A stretch of DNA of 49,109 bases, taken from assembly GCA_023473425.1 (NCBI GenBank), contig JAMCYG010000016.1, forward strand, positions 1 to 49,109. Direction: 5' to 3'. The notes beneath the pieces are model-generated. The model was not told the DNA's origin. It saw only the letters and a program-made list of their open reading frames with translations, and did not search any database. The position numbers and the translations under genes were made by a program. The stretch's first letter is position 1. Each line of letters starts with the position of its first letter. This DNA is from Candidatus Martarchaeota archaeon. Its GTDB lineage: Archaea > Micrarchaeota > Micrarchaeia > Micrarchaeales > Micrarchaeaceae. Below, in pieces: positions 15,137-23,342 of the stretch.

Positions 15137-16246
15137 TTGGCACCTACGACCGCATCCAATATCGAGGACAAAATCGATGAGATGGAGAAAGAACGCCGTA
15201 AGATAACCAAGAATAAGGCTACAGAGAAGGGACTGAAATACCTAATGTCAAGAATAGCCAAAGCAAAGGAAGAACTGACAAGGGCAACACAAAGAAAGCA
15301 TGGGCAGGGATTTTTCGTAAAGAGAACTGGGGACAGGACGGTCGCGCTAATGGGGTTTCCCAGCGCGGGGAAATCGTCTCTACTCAACGCCCTTGCAAAT
15401 ACCAGTTCGAAGATAGCCGCCTACGAATTCACAACCACCACAATTATACCAGGGACTATGGTGTACAAGAATGCCCACATACAGATACTTGACATGCCTG
15501 GGATAATAGAAGAAGCGCATCTCGGTTCTGGGGGCGGAAGGACAGTTATATCCGCAGCGAAGGGTGTGGATCTCATGCTAATAGTATTAGACATCAACAA
15601 GATTGAAGACCTGGATATAATCCTCGATGAGATAGGAAGAATGGGCATACGCCTGAACCGGAAGAGGCCAAGCGTGATAGTGAATTCCAAGCAGAGTGGC
15701 GGGATAAAGGTCGAGAAGAATGAGTCGTCCATAAGCAAGCAGCACATAGAAGCGGTGCTAAAAGGTCTCGGGGTGCACAATGCAATTGTAAGCATAGGTA
15801 GCGAACTTGATGAGGAGGAGCTGATAGAAATCATATCAAACAGGGCTATGTACGCGAATGCAATAATAGCACTCAACAAGATAGACACGCGCGGCAATTA
15901 TGCCGAGATAGCATCACGCATTTCACAGAACCATGGCATACCAGTCATCCCGATAAGCGTAACGGAAAACATTAACATCGACAGGCTTAAAGCTGCCATA
16001 TACGAAAATCTTGACATAATCTCAGTATATTTCCAGCCGAAAGACAAGGATGAAATGCCAGTCCCATTTATATTGGACAAGGGTGCCACAGTGGGGGATG
16101 CCGCAGCGAAACTTCATACCGAGATATTTGACGAGCTGAAGTGCGCTTATGTTACTGGCCCGAGCGCAAAATTCAGGAGGCAGAGAGTTGGCATCGCACA
16201 CAGATTGATGGAGGGCGACACGGTAACATTTATAATCAAAAAGTGA
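15137..16246 (+). CDS. DRG/Obg-family GTPase with TGS domain
   Basis: A 369-residue translation-associated GTPase of the DRG group found across archaea and eukaryotes. It has an N-terminal helical hairpin (residues 8-55), P-loop G73-F-P-S-A-G-K-S-S, a T-T-T-I-I-P-G effector region, D118-M-P-G, and N-K-I-D for guanine recognition. A C-terminal TGS domain (about 290-368) ends V-T-F-I-I-K-K. A lysine-rich insertion (S-K-Q-S-G-G-I-K-V-E) splits the G domain as in other DRGs. Start TTG 15137 is preceded by GTGAT at three bases. An 18-bp palindrome lies just upstream. Confidence 0.92.
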   Translation: MAPTTASNIEDKIDEMEKERRKITKNKATEKGLKYLMSRIAKAKEELTRATQRKHGQGFFVKRTGDRTVALMGFPSAGKSSLLNALANTSSKIAAYEFTTTTIIPGTMVYKNAHIQILDMPGIIEEAHLGSGGGRTVISAAKGVDLMLIVLDINKIEDLDIILDEIGRMGIRLNRKRPSVIVNSKQSGGIKVEKNESSISKQHIEAVLKGLGVHNAIVSIGSELDEEELIEIISNRAMYANAIIALNKIDTRGNYAEIASRISQNHGIPVIPISVTENINIDRLKAAIYENLDIISVYFQPKDKDEMPVPFILDKGATVGDAAAKLHTEIFDELKCAYVTGPSAKFRRQRVGIAHRLMEGDTVTFIIKK

Positions 16247-16437
16247 GGCATGACTATTCGTCGCGCAATGATTCGAGAAGTGCGATACAAACAAAATTCG
16301 TAATCCTATATTAACTTTAAAATATCATCACCATGAATGCCAAATGCACGCAGCATTTGTCATATAGCCTTCCATCGGCATGAAACCAACGTCATAAATT
16401 TATATTTTGAATATGTCAGCTTAAAATCGGTGATATA

Positions 16438-16857
16438 TTGGCAATCAGATACTGGGAATTCGAAGATGCTCCGTTCAAGGAAAAGGTTAAGTCGGTTAAT
16501 GTAAAGGAGATCGCGAAAATATTCTTCGATAACGAAACTGAAGCATACCGGTTCGCCACAATCCTCTCAGAGGTAAAGAAGAGAAATGGGCTGCATTTGA
16601 AGGACATACCCCAGCATATACCGATCGCTACGGCGAAGAGGTACTTGGATTTTGCGGTAATGACCGGGCTCATAAAGCACGAGAACAATTCCTATATACT
16701 TACCGACAGATTCTCAAAGCCTTTTAGGAACATAGCCGCATATATAAAGGAGTGGATGGACGCTGAAACTCATGAAGATCTGGAGGCAGAATTTGCAAAT
16801 GCGCGCATAGAGAAGCAGAAGAAACGTGGCGGGAAAGTAAAAATCGACTACGAGTGA
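16438..16857 (+). CDS. Winged-helix-like hypothetical protein
   Basis: A 139-residue soluble protein with TTG start; GGTGAT lies three bases upstream. Residues about 35-95 look like a winged helix: a helix with A-T-I-L-S-E-V, a recognition-like helix I-P-I-A-T-A-K-R-Y-L-D-F-A, then T-G-L-I-K-H-E and a wing N-N-S-Y-I-L-T. The C terminus is charged and lysine-rich. It is probably a nucleic-acid-binding regulator but no family is recognised. The 190-base gap upstream has AT-rich promoter-like sequence and no other gene that I can support. Confidence 0.62.
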   Translation: MAIRYWEFEDAPFKEKVKSVNVKEIAKIFFDNETEAYRFATILSEVKKRNGLHLKDIPQHIPIATAKRYLDFAVMTGLIKHENNSYILTDRFSKPFRNIAAYIKEWMDAETHEDLEAEFANARIEKQKKRGGKVKIDYE

Positions 16858-16943
16858 CACCTGCCAAAACCGAAACAGCAGCACACCATCCATTTCCGAT
16901 ATTAGGCAGGATAGACAGGGATGCCTTGTAACAATTTTTTATG

Positions 16944-17018
16944 CGGGCCCGGCGGGATTTGAACCCGCGACCGTCAGCTTAGAAGGCTGCTGCTCTGTCC
17001 AAGCTGAGCTACGGGCCC
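16944..17018 (-). tRNA. tRNA-Arg (anticodon UCU)
   Basis: A 75-nt cloverleaf on the minus strand: acceptor GGGCCCG/CGGGCCC, D arm GTAGCTCAG, anticodon loop CTTCTAA giving UCU (reads AGA/AGG), T arm GCGGG-TTCAAAT-CCCGC, discriminator G. CCA is not encoded. No intron. Its first base directly follows the stop codon of tatD. Confidence 0.93.
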
Positions 17019-17816
17019 CTATATCTTTCTAATACCTATTGTACCTCCTATCTTGAAGAACCTCTTAGTGTTGGCCGTAGTCAACGCAGCAGCCTCATCG
17101 TATCCCATGCCTTTAATGTCTGCAATTATCCTTATAGACTCTTCGACACTTTTAGGGCTACTGCCAGCAGCCGGAGAATCGCTCTCAGCCATTATACTAG
17201 AAAGGTCTATTATCTTCAGCGCCCTGCTCCTTTTAGCGGATTTTTGCGGGGGCACCGATACCATATACCCAAGCTCATTTATACGCGCAGCGTGCTCCTC
17301 ATCGCCCTCAAAGAAATGCAGATGTGCACTTTTTACACCCTTCTCTTCAAGTATATCCAGCACATCGCCTATTGCACTTCGCGAATGAATCGAAAGCGGC
17401 TTTCCAAGCTCTAGAGCGATATCTATCATCTTCTCGAAGATCTTGTGCTGCCTGGTCAGCTGCGCCGGGCTTTCTGATATTACATAGTCAAGGCCCACTT
17501 CACCTATTGCAACTATCCTGTCGCTGTTGCTCCTTATCATGTTGAGGTTAAACTCCACCTCATCATCCATCATCGATACTGCATGCTGCGGATCTATCCC
17601 AAGCGCAGGGAATACATGCCGCCCATCTGAAATCGACAGCGTTTTTATATTTGACATCGTGTCAACGCCGTTAGTAACGATTATGTTAACCCCATAGCCT
17701 AAGGCTTCCATAGCAATATCATTTCCTTCAAACAGGTCGAGGTGGCAGTGAGCATCAGCTAGCTCCACCCTCTGCACCGTACTTGTCTGATCAGCCATAA
17801 CAGTTTTCATAGCCAT
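17019..17816 (-). CDS. TatD-family metal-dependent hydrolase
   Basis: A 265-residue TIM-barrel amidohydrolase-type enzyme, likely a DNase or a nucleotide/tRNA quality-control hydrolase. The metal-site motifs are complete: D-A-H-C-H-L-D, G-E-V-G-L-D, the histidine in S-I-H-S-R, H-L-H-F-F-E-G, and A-E-S-D-S-P in place of the usual E-T-D-S-P. Three ATG codons lie close together at the N terminus (17816, 17810, 17798). The TAG stop abuts the first base of tRNA-Arg, so the tRNA must be cut from a shared transcript or have an internal promoter. Confidence 0.88.
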   Translation of the reverse strand: MAMKTVMADQTSTVQRVELADAHCHLDLFEGNDIAMEALGYGVNIIVTNGVDTMSNIKTLSISDGRHVFPALGIDPQHAVSMMDDEVEFNLNMIRSNSDRIVAIGEVGLDYVISESPAQLTRQHKIFEKMIDIALELGKPLSIHSRSAIGDVLDILEEKGVKSAHLHFFEGDEEHAARINELGYMVSVPPQKSAKRSRALKIIDLSSIMAESDSPAAGSSPKSVEESIRIIADIKGMGYDEAAALTTANTKRFFKIGGTIGIRKI

Positions 17817-17916
17817 AGGGCTGCACCGCTGCTAACAATAGGCATACTCTTAAACGCATTAAAAACATAAATATTAACACATATTAAACTACATGAATAG
17901 TGATAAGTGATATACA

Positions 17917-18840
17917 ATGTCAAACCCATACAAATACAGCACAATTGTGCTGGCTGTCGCTCTGGCGCTGCTACTGATATACAACATCTACACTAATGTA
18001 AACATCGGCCCTAAGTTCGGCCAAACTACGAGCGGCATAGGCACTCCTCTTTCAGCATCGGAGCTTTCAGTGATAAACAATGCTTCAGAATCCAATTTCA
18101 TCACCGCAGGCAACATGCTACTTAATGGCACACTGTCAGATCCAGTAATGCTTTCAAAGAACCCGCAGGTAAAGCCATATGTGATAGGCGGGAAACAGAG
18201 CGTAATATACATAGGTGCCATATCATGCATATATTGCGGCGAGAACAGATGGGCAATGGCCCTCGCGCTCTCGCGCTTCGGCAACTTCAGCAAATTATTC
18301 ATAGGCTACAGCAGTTTCGGTGACGGGGACATTCCAACGCTTTACTGGACGCATGATAATTATACCGCGCCAGGGGTTGGGTACGGCAACTACTATTCGA
18401 GCAGCTACATCAACTTCATATCTGCTGATTATGATTCTAATATAACCCAAGGATTCCAGCTGCCTGCAATCTCCGACCCACTAATATACTATATACAGCG
18501 CGCACCTAACGCCACATACGCTGGGGCAATGGCGTACATGAATTCTACCAACAACTTCACAGGAACCCCGTTCACCCTCTGGGGATCCTCACTCAATCTT
18601 GGCGCCGATGGGATAGTGTTCGGCAACACAACACCAACCTCTTCCAAGCTCCCGCTCACTTACATGACGCACCAGCAGGTTTTCAACCAGCTCAAATCAT
18701 TTAATGATCAGTTCGCGTATGCAGAGTATGCTGCTGCAGACGTCTATGTCGCTCAGGTGTGTGCATCACTTAATGGTAGCATGCCATCGATATGCAATTC
18801 TAACACTATAACCGCAATAGAGGGAAAACTGGGTATATAA
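17917..18840 (+). CDS. DUF929-type membrane-anchored thiol-redox-like protein
   Basis: A 307-residue protein with an N-terminal transmembrane helix (about residues 8-25) and an outer domain bearing C104-I-Y-C107 in the context G-A-I-S-C-I-Y-C-G-E-N-R-W-A. This context is characteristic of DUF929, a thioredoxin/DsbA-like archaeal family. The CxxC would be expected to handle thiols or disulfides outside the membrane; two further cysteines near the C terminus may pair. There are many N-x-S/T sequons. The stop is one base from the next gene, a small membrane protein with a CGC motif, so the two are probably co-translated. Biochemical role is inferred. Confidence 0.75.
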   Translation: MSNPYKYSTIVLAVALALLLIYNIYTNVNIGPKFGQTTSGIGTPLSASELSVINNASESNFITAGNMLLNGTLSDPVMLSKNPQVKPYVIGGKQSVIYIGAISCIYCGENRWAMALALSRFGNFSKLFIGYSSFGDGDIPTLYWTHDNYTAPGVGYGNYYSSSYINFISADYDSNITQGFQLPAISDPLIYYIQRAPNATYAGAMAYMNSTNNFTGTPFTLWGSSLNLGADGIVFGNTTPTSSKLPLTYMTHQQVFNQLKSFNDQFAYAEYAAADVYVAQVCASLNGSMPSICNSNTITAIEGKLGI

Positions 18841-18841
18841 A

Positions 18842-19387
18842 ATGAAGATAGGCAGCATGCTTAAGAGAATTTACACTCCAAAGTACCTGGCAATAAACCT
18901 AGTCGCTGCAATAGCATATTTTCTTTTCATCTCTTTTCTGCTGCGCTATCAGAATTACGGTACGCTAATAGTAAGTGTGCCGATGTATATACTCTACCTG
19001 CTTTCTATCACGGCATCCATAAGCTTGACTATCGGGATATATTCCATAGGAAACACGAGAAACAACCATGCAAAAGGGGCAGGCAGCACTGCCGGAACTG
19101 CTACTACTTTTGTTGGCAGCTTAGTTGGAGGATGCGGATGTCATGCCCCTATCCTTGTTTCCGTTATAGCACTGTTCGGCTTTGGCAGCGCTGCATTCCC
19201 GATTGATGTGCTTCTGACAGAAAATGCTACTCCGATATTCATGGTCCTTATAATTATAAATATTGCAATATCGATATACTATCTTAATAGACTCTCAAAT
19301 CAGAAATGTCAAATAGACAGGCGATCCAATGGCAGGGGTAAAAACGAAAGCGAAGGCGAAGGAAAAGCGGTCCGCGGCACACCATAA
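18842..19387 (+). CDS. Four-helix membrane protein with CGC motif
   Basis: A 181-residue membrane protein with about four helices (near residues 17-35, 40-68, 88-115, 130-150). Between helices two and three lies G-G-C98-G-C100-H-A-P, placing a cysteine pair at a membrane edge, loosely like the cysteine-proline sites of MerT-type transporters. Translation is probably coupled to the DUF929 gene. A thiol-redox or metal-handling partnership is plausible but unproven. The hydrophilic tail overlaps the next gene by 59 bases in another frame. I do not recognise the family. Confidence 0.65.
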   Translation: MKIGSMLKRIYTPKYLAINLVAAIAYFLFISFLLRYQNYGTLIVSVPMYILYLLSITASISLTIGIYSIGNTRNNHAKGAGSTAGTATTFVGSLVGGCGCHAPILVSVIALFGFGSAAFPIDVLLTENATPIFMVLIIINIAISIYYLNRLSNQKCQIDRRSNGRGKNESEGEGKAVRGTP

Positions 19388-20369
19388 GCCGAAAAGCCAT
19401 GGTAAAATCGCAAAAATAGCCTGGCGGACTAACGCGCAATATTCACGCCAAGCTGGCCCAGCCATACGTGATTTGGACGATGCAATGCTATACAGCATAC
19501 TTACCGGCTCGCAGACACGCAGCGTGAGCAGATTGTCTTTGGAACTCGTATCTGCAATAAGTGCAATGGCAAGCAATACCCTCGACATGGATTACAAACA
19601 TGGCATTCGCATAGGAAGGAAACTGTTTAACATGGTAAGTTCTGCGAAACAATACTCGTGGTACGGTGAAGCTATACCTGACCTTGTCAATTTCATGGAG
19701 AAAGCAGGCTACGGCGCAGTCACATACAAAATATTTCCATTCTCCATATCGGTAAGGGTGCACCAGGACTCCCACAACATTAGCACAAAAGCACATACTT
19801 TCGAGGCAGGGATGATATCTGGTTTCCTTACAGCAGCTAAGGGCCAGCTGGTAAATGTAAACGAATCTATGTGTGCATCAGACGGCGCGGATTACTGCGA
19901 TTTTGTCACTTCCGATTCCAGGCTCATAGAGCCGCGTACTGCATCATCAGAAATGGTTTACAGAGCACTGCAGGAAGCGCAGGCAGTGCCACCCGAATTG
20001 AAGCGAGAGTATTATGCGCTTGCTACCTCTGGCGTATCCGGTGAGCACATAAACGCTCTTGGCGATGCTGCCTTCTCAATGGGGGCCGAGATAGGGCATA
20101 GGATAGCCAAAATGGAAAGCGGCAGCCCTACAGAATCAGTCCTAAAGGTCATAAAGGCCGCATACCCATGCGCAGTAAGTGTTAAAAGGATAAGCCCAAC
20201 AAATGTAAAAGTAAGCTTTGACCAAATGAGTTCAAGGAAAGGCGTCGTAGAACTTATGCGCCGCTTCGTTGAAGGGGTGTTATCTTCTGCTTTAGGGGTG
20301 GAAGTGTTCAAAGACAGCATAAGTGCGGCGAAAGGCAACTCTTACAGCATGACAGTTAAGATAAAGTGA
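19329..20369 (+). CDS. Tandem V4R-domain protein
   Basis: A 346-residue soluble protein with a lysine-rich N terminus (residues 1-35). Residues about 85-200 form a V4R (4-vinyl reductase-type) domain, with the hallmark C182-x7-C190-D-F after H-T-F-E-A-G. V4R domains bind small ligands or metals in sensors and in bacteriochlorophyll reductase accessory proteins. Residues about 230-345 repeat the same order (G-A-E-I-G-H, V-S-V-K-R, G-V-V-E, F-V-E-G, V-F-K-D-S) but lack the cysteines, implying a degenerate second copy. The ATG at 19329 overlaps the previous gene; the next in-frame ATG would remove the basic tail. It lies 31 bases before secY. Confidence 0.72.
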   Translation: MAGVKTKAKAKEKRSAAHHKPKSHGKIAKIAWRTNAQYSRQAGPAIRDLDDAMLYSILTGSQTRSVSRLSLELVSAISAMASNTLDMDYKHGIRIGRKLFNMVSSAKQYSWYGEAIPDLVNFMEKAGYGAVTYKIFPFSISVRVHQDSHNISTKAHTFEAGMISGFLTAAKGQLVNVNESMCASDGADYCDFVTSDSRLIEPRTASSEMVYRALQEAQAVPPELKREYYALATSGVSGEHINALGDAAFSMGAEIGHRIAKMESGSPTESVLKVIKAAYPCAVSVKRISPTNVKVSFDQMSSRKGVVELMRRFVEGVLSSALGVEVFKDSISAAKGNSYSMTVKIK

Positions 20370-20400
20370 ATCAAAGCAGTGTCGCAGTTCTGGTGTTCGC

Positions 20401-21858
20401 GTGGTGTCTCTCGCATTTATTGATAAAATCTCCCCATTCATACCCTCGATAAAGGGCCCAAAAAATCCGCTCTCCCTAAGAGAAAAGATGTATTGGACTG
20501 GGGCAATCATACTGCTTTACTTTGTGCTGTACAATACCTATGCTGTAGGCGTAAACCAACAGAGCGTTTCCCAGCCTGCACTGCAGCTGATAAGCATAAT
20601 ATTTGCTGCAAAGATAGGTAGCCTGATAACTGTCGGAATAGGGCCGATAGTGCTTTCAAGCATAGTGCTGCAGCTCCTCTCAGGTTCAGGCATACTGAAC
20701 ATTGACATGAATGACATGCAGCAGAAATCCAGGTTCCAGGCTGTGCAGAAGCTGGCTGCCATAGCCATAGCCGTAATTGAAGCTGTAGTTTACGTGGCTA
20801 CCGGCTTCGTTCCGATAAGCAGCCCGTCCGCGTTCTTGTTCGTTGCGGCGCAGCTCGCTGTAGGCGCGGTTATAATCGTGTATCTCGATGAGATGATGAC
20901 CAAGTATGGCATCAGCTCTGGGATAAACATCTTCATAGCCAGCGGCGTCTCATACGCCATAGTCGGGGGAACTGCTGGTGTGATAATACCTGAGGTAATA
21001 TCTGCTATCCAGGCGGGCGGAGCAGCTGCCATATCAAACGCAATAATGGCGTTCGGGCCGCTTATATTCGCCATGCTGATATTCGTAGTCAGCATATACT
21101 TCTTCGAGATGAAGGTCGAGCTTCCGCTTGCATTTGAGCAACTCAGAGGGGTTGGTGGGAGGCTCCCTATACCCTTCCTTTACGTATCTGTCTTGCCTGT
21201 CATATTGGCAACGTCTCTCATAGAAAGTATGACCTTCTGGTTCCGGTTCCTGGCAGGAGTCCACGGATCGCTTGCCAATCTGGCGAAATTCATAGCATTC
21301 TACCAGTCTACTGGCACATCTCTCCAGCTAAGCGGGGGCATAGCATATCTGATATCCCCTTCATTCCCGCTTCCATACAGCGCATCGTATGGCGGCATAG
21401 GGAGCTATTCAACATATTTCACATATCTTGCAACACACACCACGCAGCTATTCTTGCCATGGGGAGGCATGGTTTTGGTACCAGAATGGATACACGTCAT
21501 AATCTACACGGTAGTGCTGATGCTGCTATGCGTAGTGTTCGGTAAGTTCTGGATAGAGATGACCGGCCAGAGCCCCAAGAACCTTGCCGATCAGATAGGC
21601 AGCATGGGTTGGCAGATTCCTGGGTTCAGGAGGGACCCGAGAATCGTCGAGAATGTACTTAATAGATACATACCTACAGTAACTGTGCTTGGCAGCCTGT
21701 TTGTCGGCCTTCTCGCTGCAGTCGCAACGCTTACAGGCGCTATAGGCACCGGAATCGGCATACTCCTCACTGTAGGCATAATATACATGCTGTACCAGCA
21801 GCTGCTGCAGGAGAACCTGTATGATACATATCCAGTGCTGCAGAAGCTAGTCAAATGA
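20401..21858 (+). CDS. secY: Preprotein translocase subunit SecY
   Basis: The 485-residue, ten-helix protein-conducting channel of the plasma membrane. It opens with the archaeal SecY pattern (F-I-P-S-I before an amphipathic helix, then R-E-K-M-Y-W-T). The plug-region G-S-G-I-L-N, P-I-P-F-L-Y-V-S-V-L-P, and W-I-E-M-T-G-Q-S-P-K-N-L-A near the C terminus are conserved. GTG start at 20401. Unusually for archaea it sits behind a V4R protein rather than at the end of a ribosomal protein operon. SecE/SecG are not in the window; SRP54 and FtsY are. Confidence 0.95.
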   Translation: MVSLAFIDKISPFIPSIKGPKNPLSLREKMYWTGAIILLYFVLYNTYAVGVNQQSVSQPALQLISIIFAAKIGSLITVGIGPIVLSSIVLQLLSGSGILNIDMNDMQQKSRFQAVQKLAAIAIAVIEAVVYVATGFVPISSPSAFLFVAAQLAVGAVIIVYLDEMMTKYGISSGINIFIASGVSYAIVGGTAGVIIPEVISAIQAGGAAAISNAIMAFGPLIFAMLIFVVSIYFFEMKVELPLAFEQLRGVGGRLPIPFLYVSVLPVILATSLIESMTFWFRFLAGVHGSLANLAKFIAFYQSTGTSLQLSGGIAYLISPSFPLPYSASYGGIGSYSTYFTYLATHTTQLFLPWGGMVLVPEWIHVIIYTVVLMLLCVVFGKFWIEMTGQSPKNLADQIGSMGWQIPGFRRDPRIVENVLNRYIPTVTVLGSLFVGLLAAVATLTGAIGTGIGILLTVGIIYMLYQQLLQENLYDTYPVLQKLVK

Positions 21859-21947
21859 GCAAAGCAGCTCATACTCTAGCGAAAAGGAGATAGCTGCCGC
21901 TAAGATTTCAACAAAAGGGAAAAAAGCAGAGGTCTAGGCTAAGCTCC

Positions 21948-22061
21948 TCAGAGCTTGCCTACTCTCCTCTTCTGCGCTCTCCTGAGTCTCTTCCTCCTCT
22001 TCTTGAGCCATTTCCAGCGCATTCTTCCTTTCTTCTTCCATTTCCTAGGAATGCCTCCCAA
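21948..22061 (-). CDS. rpl41e: Ribosomal protein eL41
   Basis: A tiny, extremely basic protein whose C-terminal 24 residues start [13 protein letters not shown], matching the single-helix eL41 of archaea and eukaryotes. It bridges the two ribosomal subunits. I start it at TTG 22061 (37 residues, beginning M-G-G-I-P-R-K-W) because GTGAT lies three bases upstream, the spacing seen before the TTG starts at 15137 and 16438. The internal ATG at 22022 would give the classical 24-residue form. It converges with secY, and a T6 run lies about 25 bases past its stop. Confidence 0.75.
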   Translation of the reverse strand: MGGIPRKWKKKGRMRWKWLKKRRKRLRRAQKRRVGKL

Positions 22062-22249
22062 AATATCACTCTGCCTAAATCACATTGGGATTGTAGAATT
22101 TAATCCGCAACGACAAGTGCTATTATTAATATCTTTAGAATTTAAAAGCTTTGCTTACTGCTCCGAATGGCGCAAACCACGGCTTCTAGTATAACATATA
22201 TAAATTGGCGAATGCATACTATCTGTAATTACCGACAGAGTGTGGTCAA

Positions 22250-23275
22250 ATGAAGCGCTTTGCTATTGCATGGACGGCCATAGTTGTGATAATACTTATA
22301 CTCGCATACCTGGTGACGGGATTCCATTTTCCTAACATAAACCTGTTCCCAGGAACCACGACTACAGTGCAGCCTAATGCAACAATACCAACCACTACTA
22401 TAGGTTACATAGTGCCGTGCAGCAACCTGTACATGCAGGAGTCATTACCTAATTCAACCAATGCAATATACTGCTCATCTAACGGAAACACAATCGGCCT
22501 TTGGGTCGCAGCAGGCCAATATGCGAGCGAGAATGTAAAGATAGTTGGTAAGGATAATATCACGTATGTGAACCAGACTGCAAAGTATTCATGCCTTACC
22601 TTCTACGACAACTATACTCTCCCAATACAGGACTACACTGTATTTTTGACCACAGGCAAGAAAATATCATCCAGCCAGTGCCAGAAAGCGGTAGCTCAAA
22701 TGAACTCGTCAACCACTCCTCCTATCAACAAAGTATATCAATTTGTGTACAATGGAAACTTCTCCAATGGGGCGTACACAGGTTGGAACGTAACGGGCAA
22801 GGGCTTCGGGACAGCACCGCTTAACATAACATACGCAAACCAGAACAACTGCTACATAAACAAGCCCTTTACCAACTACAACGGAACGTATGCGGCATCA
22901 ACATATCACTGCGGCACTAGCGTGACGTTCGGCAACCTAACATCAAGCCCATTCCTTGTTACTGCTGCGTACCTGAACTTCAAGGTAATAAGCTCGGAGA
23001 ACAATGGTTTGTACATAGAAATACTCTCATCGTCTAACAAACCTATTACTACGGTGCACTACAGCACCTACAACCTGTCACAGGCCAACTCTACCCCGTC
23101 TAAATTTATGAACGCGTCTATACCGCTGTTCGGCCTCTACGGATCAGCAGTGAAGGTCAGGATAGTGTCCGCTACCCTTTCACAGCAGAGGTTTATAGCA
23201 GCGACCAACTTCATGATGTCGAACACCCCAGAACAGGACCCTGGTATAGTGGTCAACATGAGCACTACAAAGTGA
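22250..23275 (+). CDS. Membrane-anchored Asn/Thr-rich surface protein
   Basis: A 341-residue protein with an N-terminal transmembrane helix (about residues 5-25), a Thr/Pro/Asn linker (T-T-T-V-Q-P-N-A-T), then an extracellular domain rich in N-x-S/T sequons, tyrosines and paired cysteines. Residues about 165-335 resemble a carbohydrate-binding-like beta-sandwich (G-N-F-S-N-G-A-Y-T-G-W-N-V opening), but this is only a pattern impression. A TATA-like ACATATATAAAT lies about 50 bases upstream. Function unknown; its composition resembles the surface protein at 1.8-3.5 kb. Confidence 0.68.
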   Translation: MKRFAIAWTAIVVIILILAYLVTGFHFPNINLFPGTTTTVQPNATIPTTTIGYIVPCSNLYMQESLPNSTNAIYCSSNGNTIGLWVAAGQYASENVKIVGKDNITYVNQTAKYSCLTFYDNYTLPIQDYTVFLTTGKKISSSQCQKAVAQMNSSTTPPINKVYQFVYNGNFSNGAYTGWNVTGKGFGTAPLNITYANQNNCYINKPFTNYNGTYAASTYHCGTSVTFGNLTSSPFLVTAAYLNFKVISSENNGLYIEILSSSNKPITTVHYSTYNLSQANSTPSKFMNASIPLFGLYGSAVKVRIVSATLSQQRFIAATNFMMSNTPEQDPGIVVNMSTTK

Positions 23276-23342
23276 TTTCCTGCAGAATCTGACTCTACTT
23301 CCGCTTCATGGAGGAAGAGCCCCAAGATGGCTATTTTCCAGA

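Noticed and set aside
16247-16437. Possible C/D-box or other small RNA in the gap before the winged-helix gene.
   Set aside because: An ATGATT resembling box C occurs but no convincing box D/D' spacing or stem was found.
21950-22194. Plus-strand open frame opposite eL41.
   Set aside because: Leu/Ser/Phe-rich complement of an Arg/Lys-rich gene; no ribosome-binding site or similarity.
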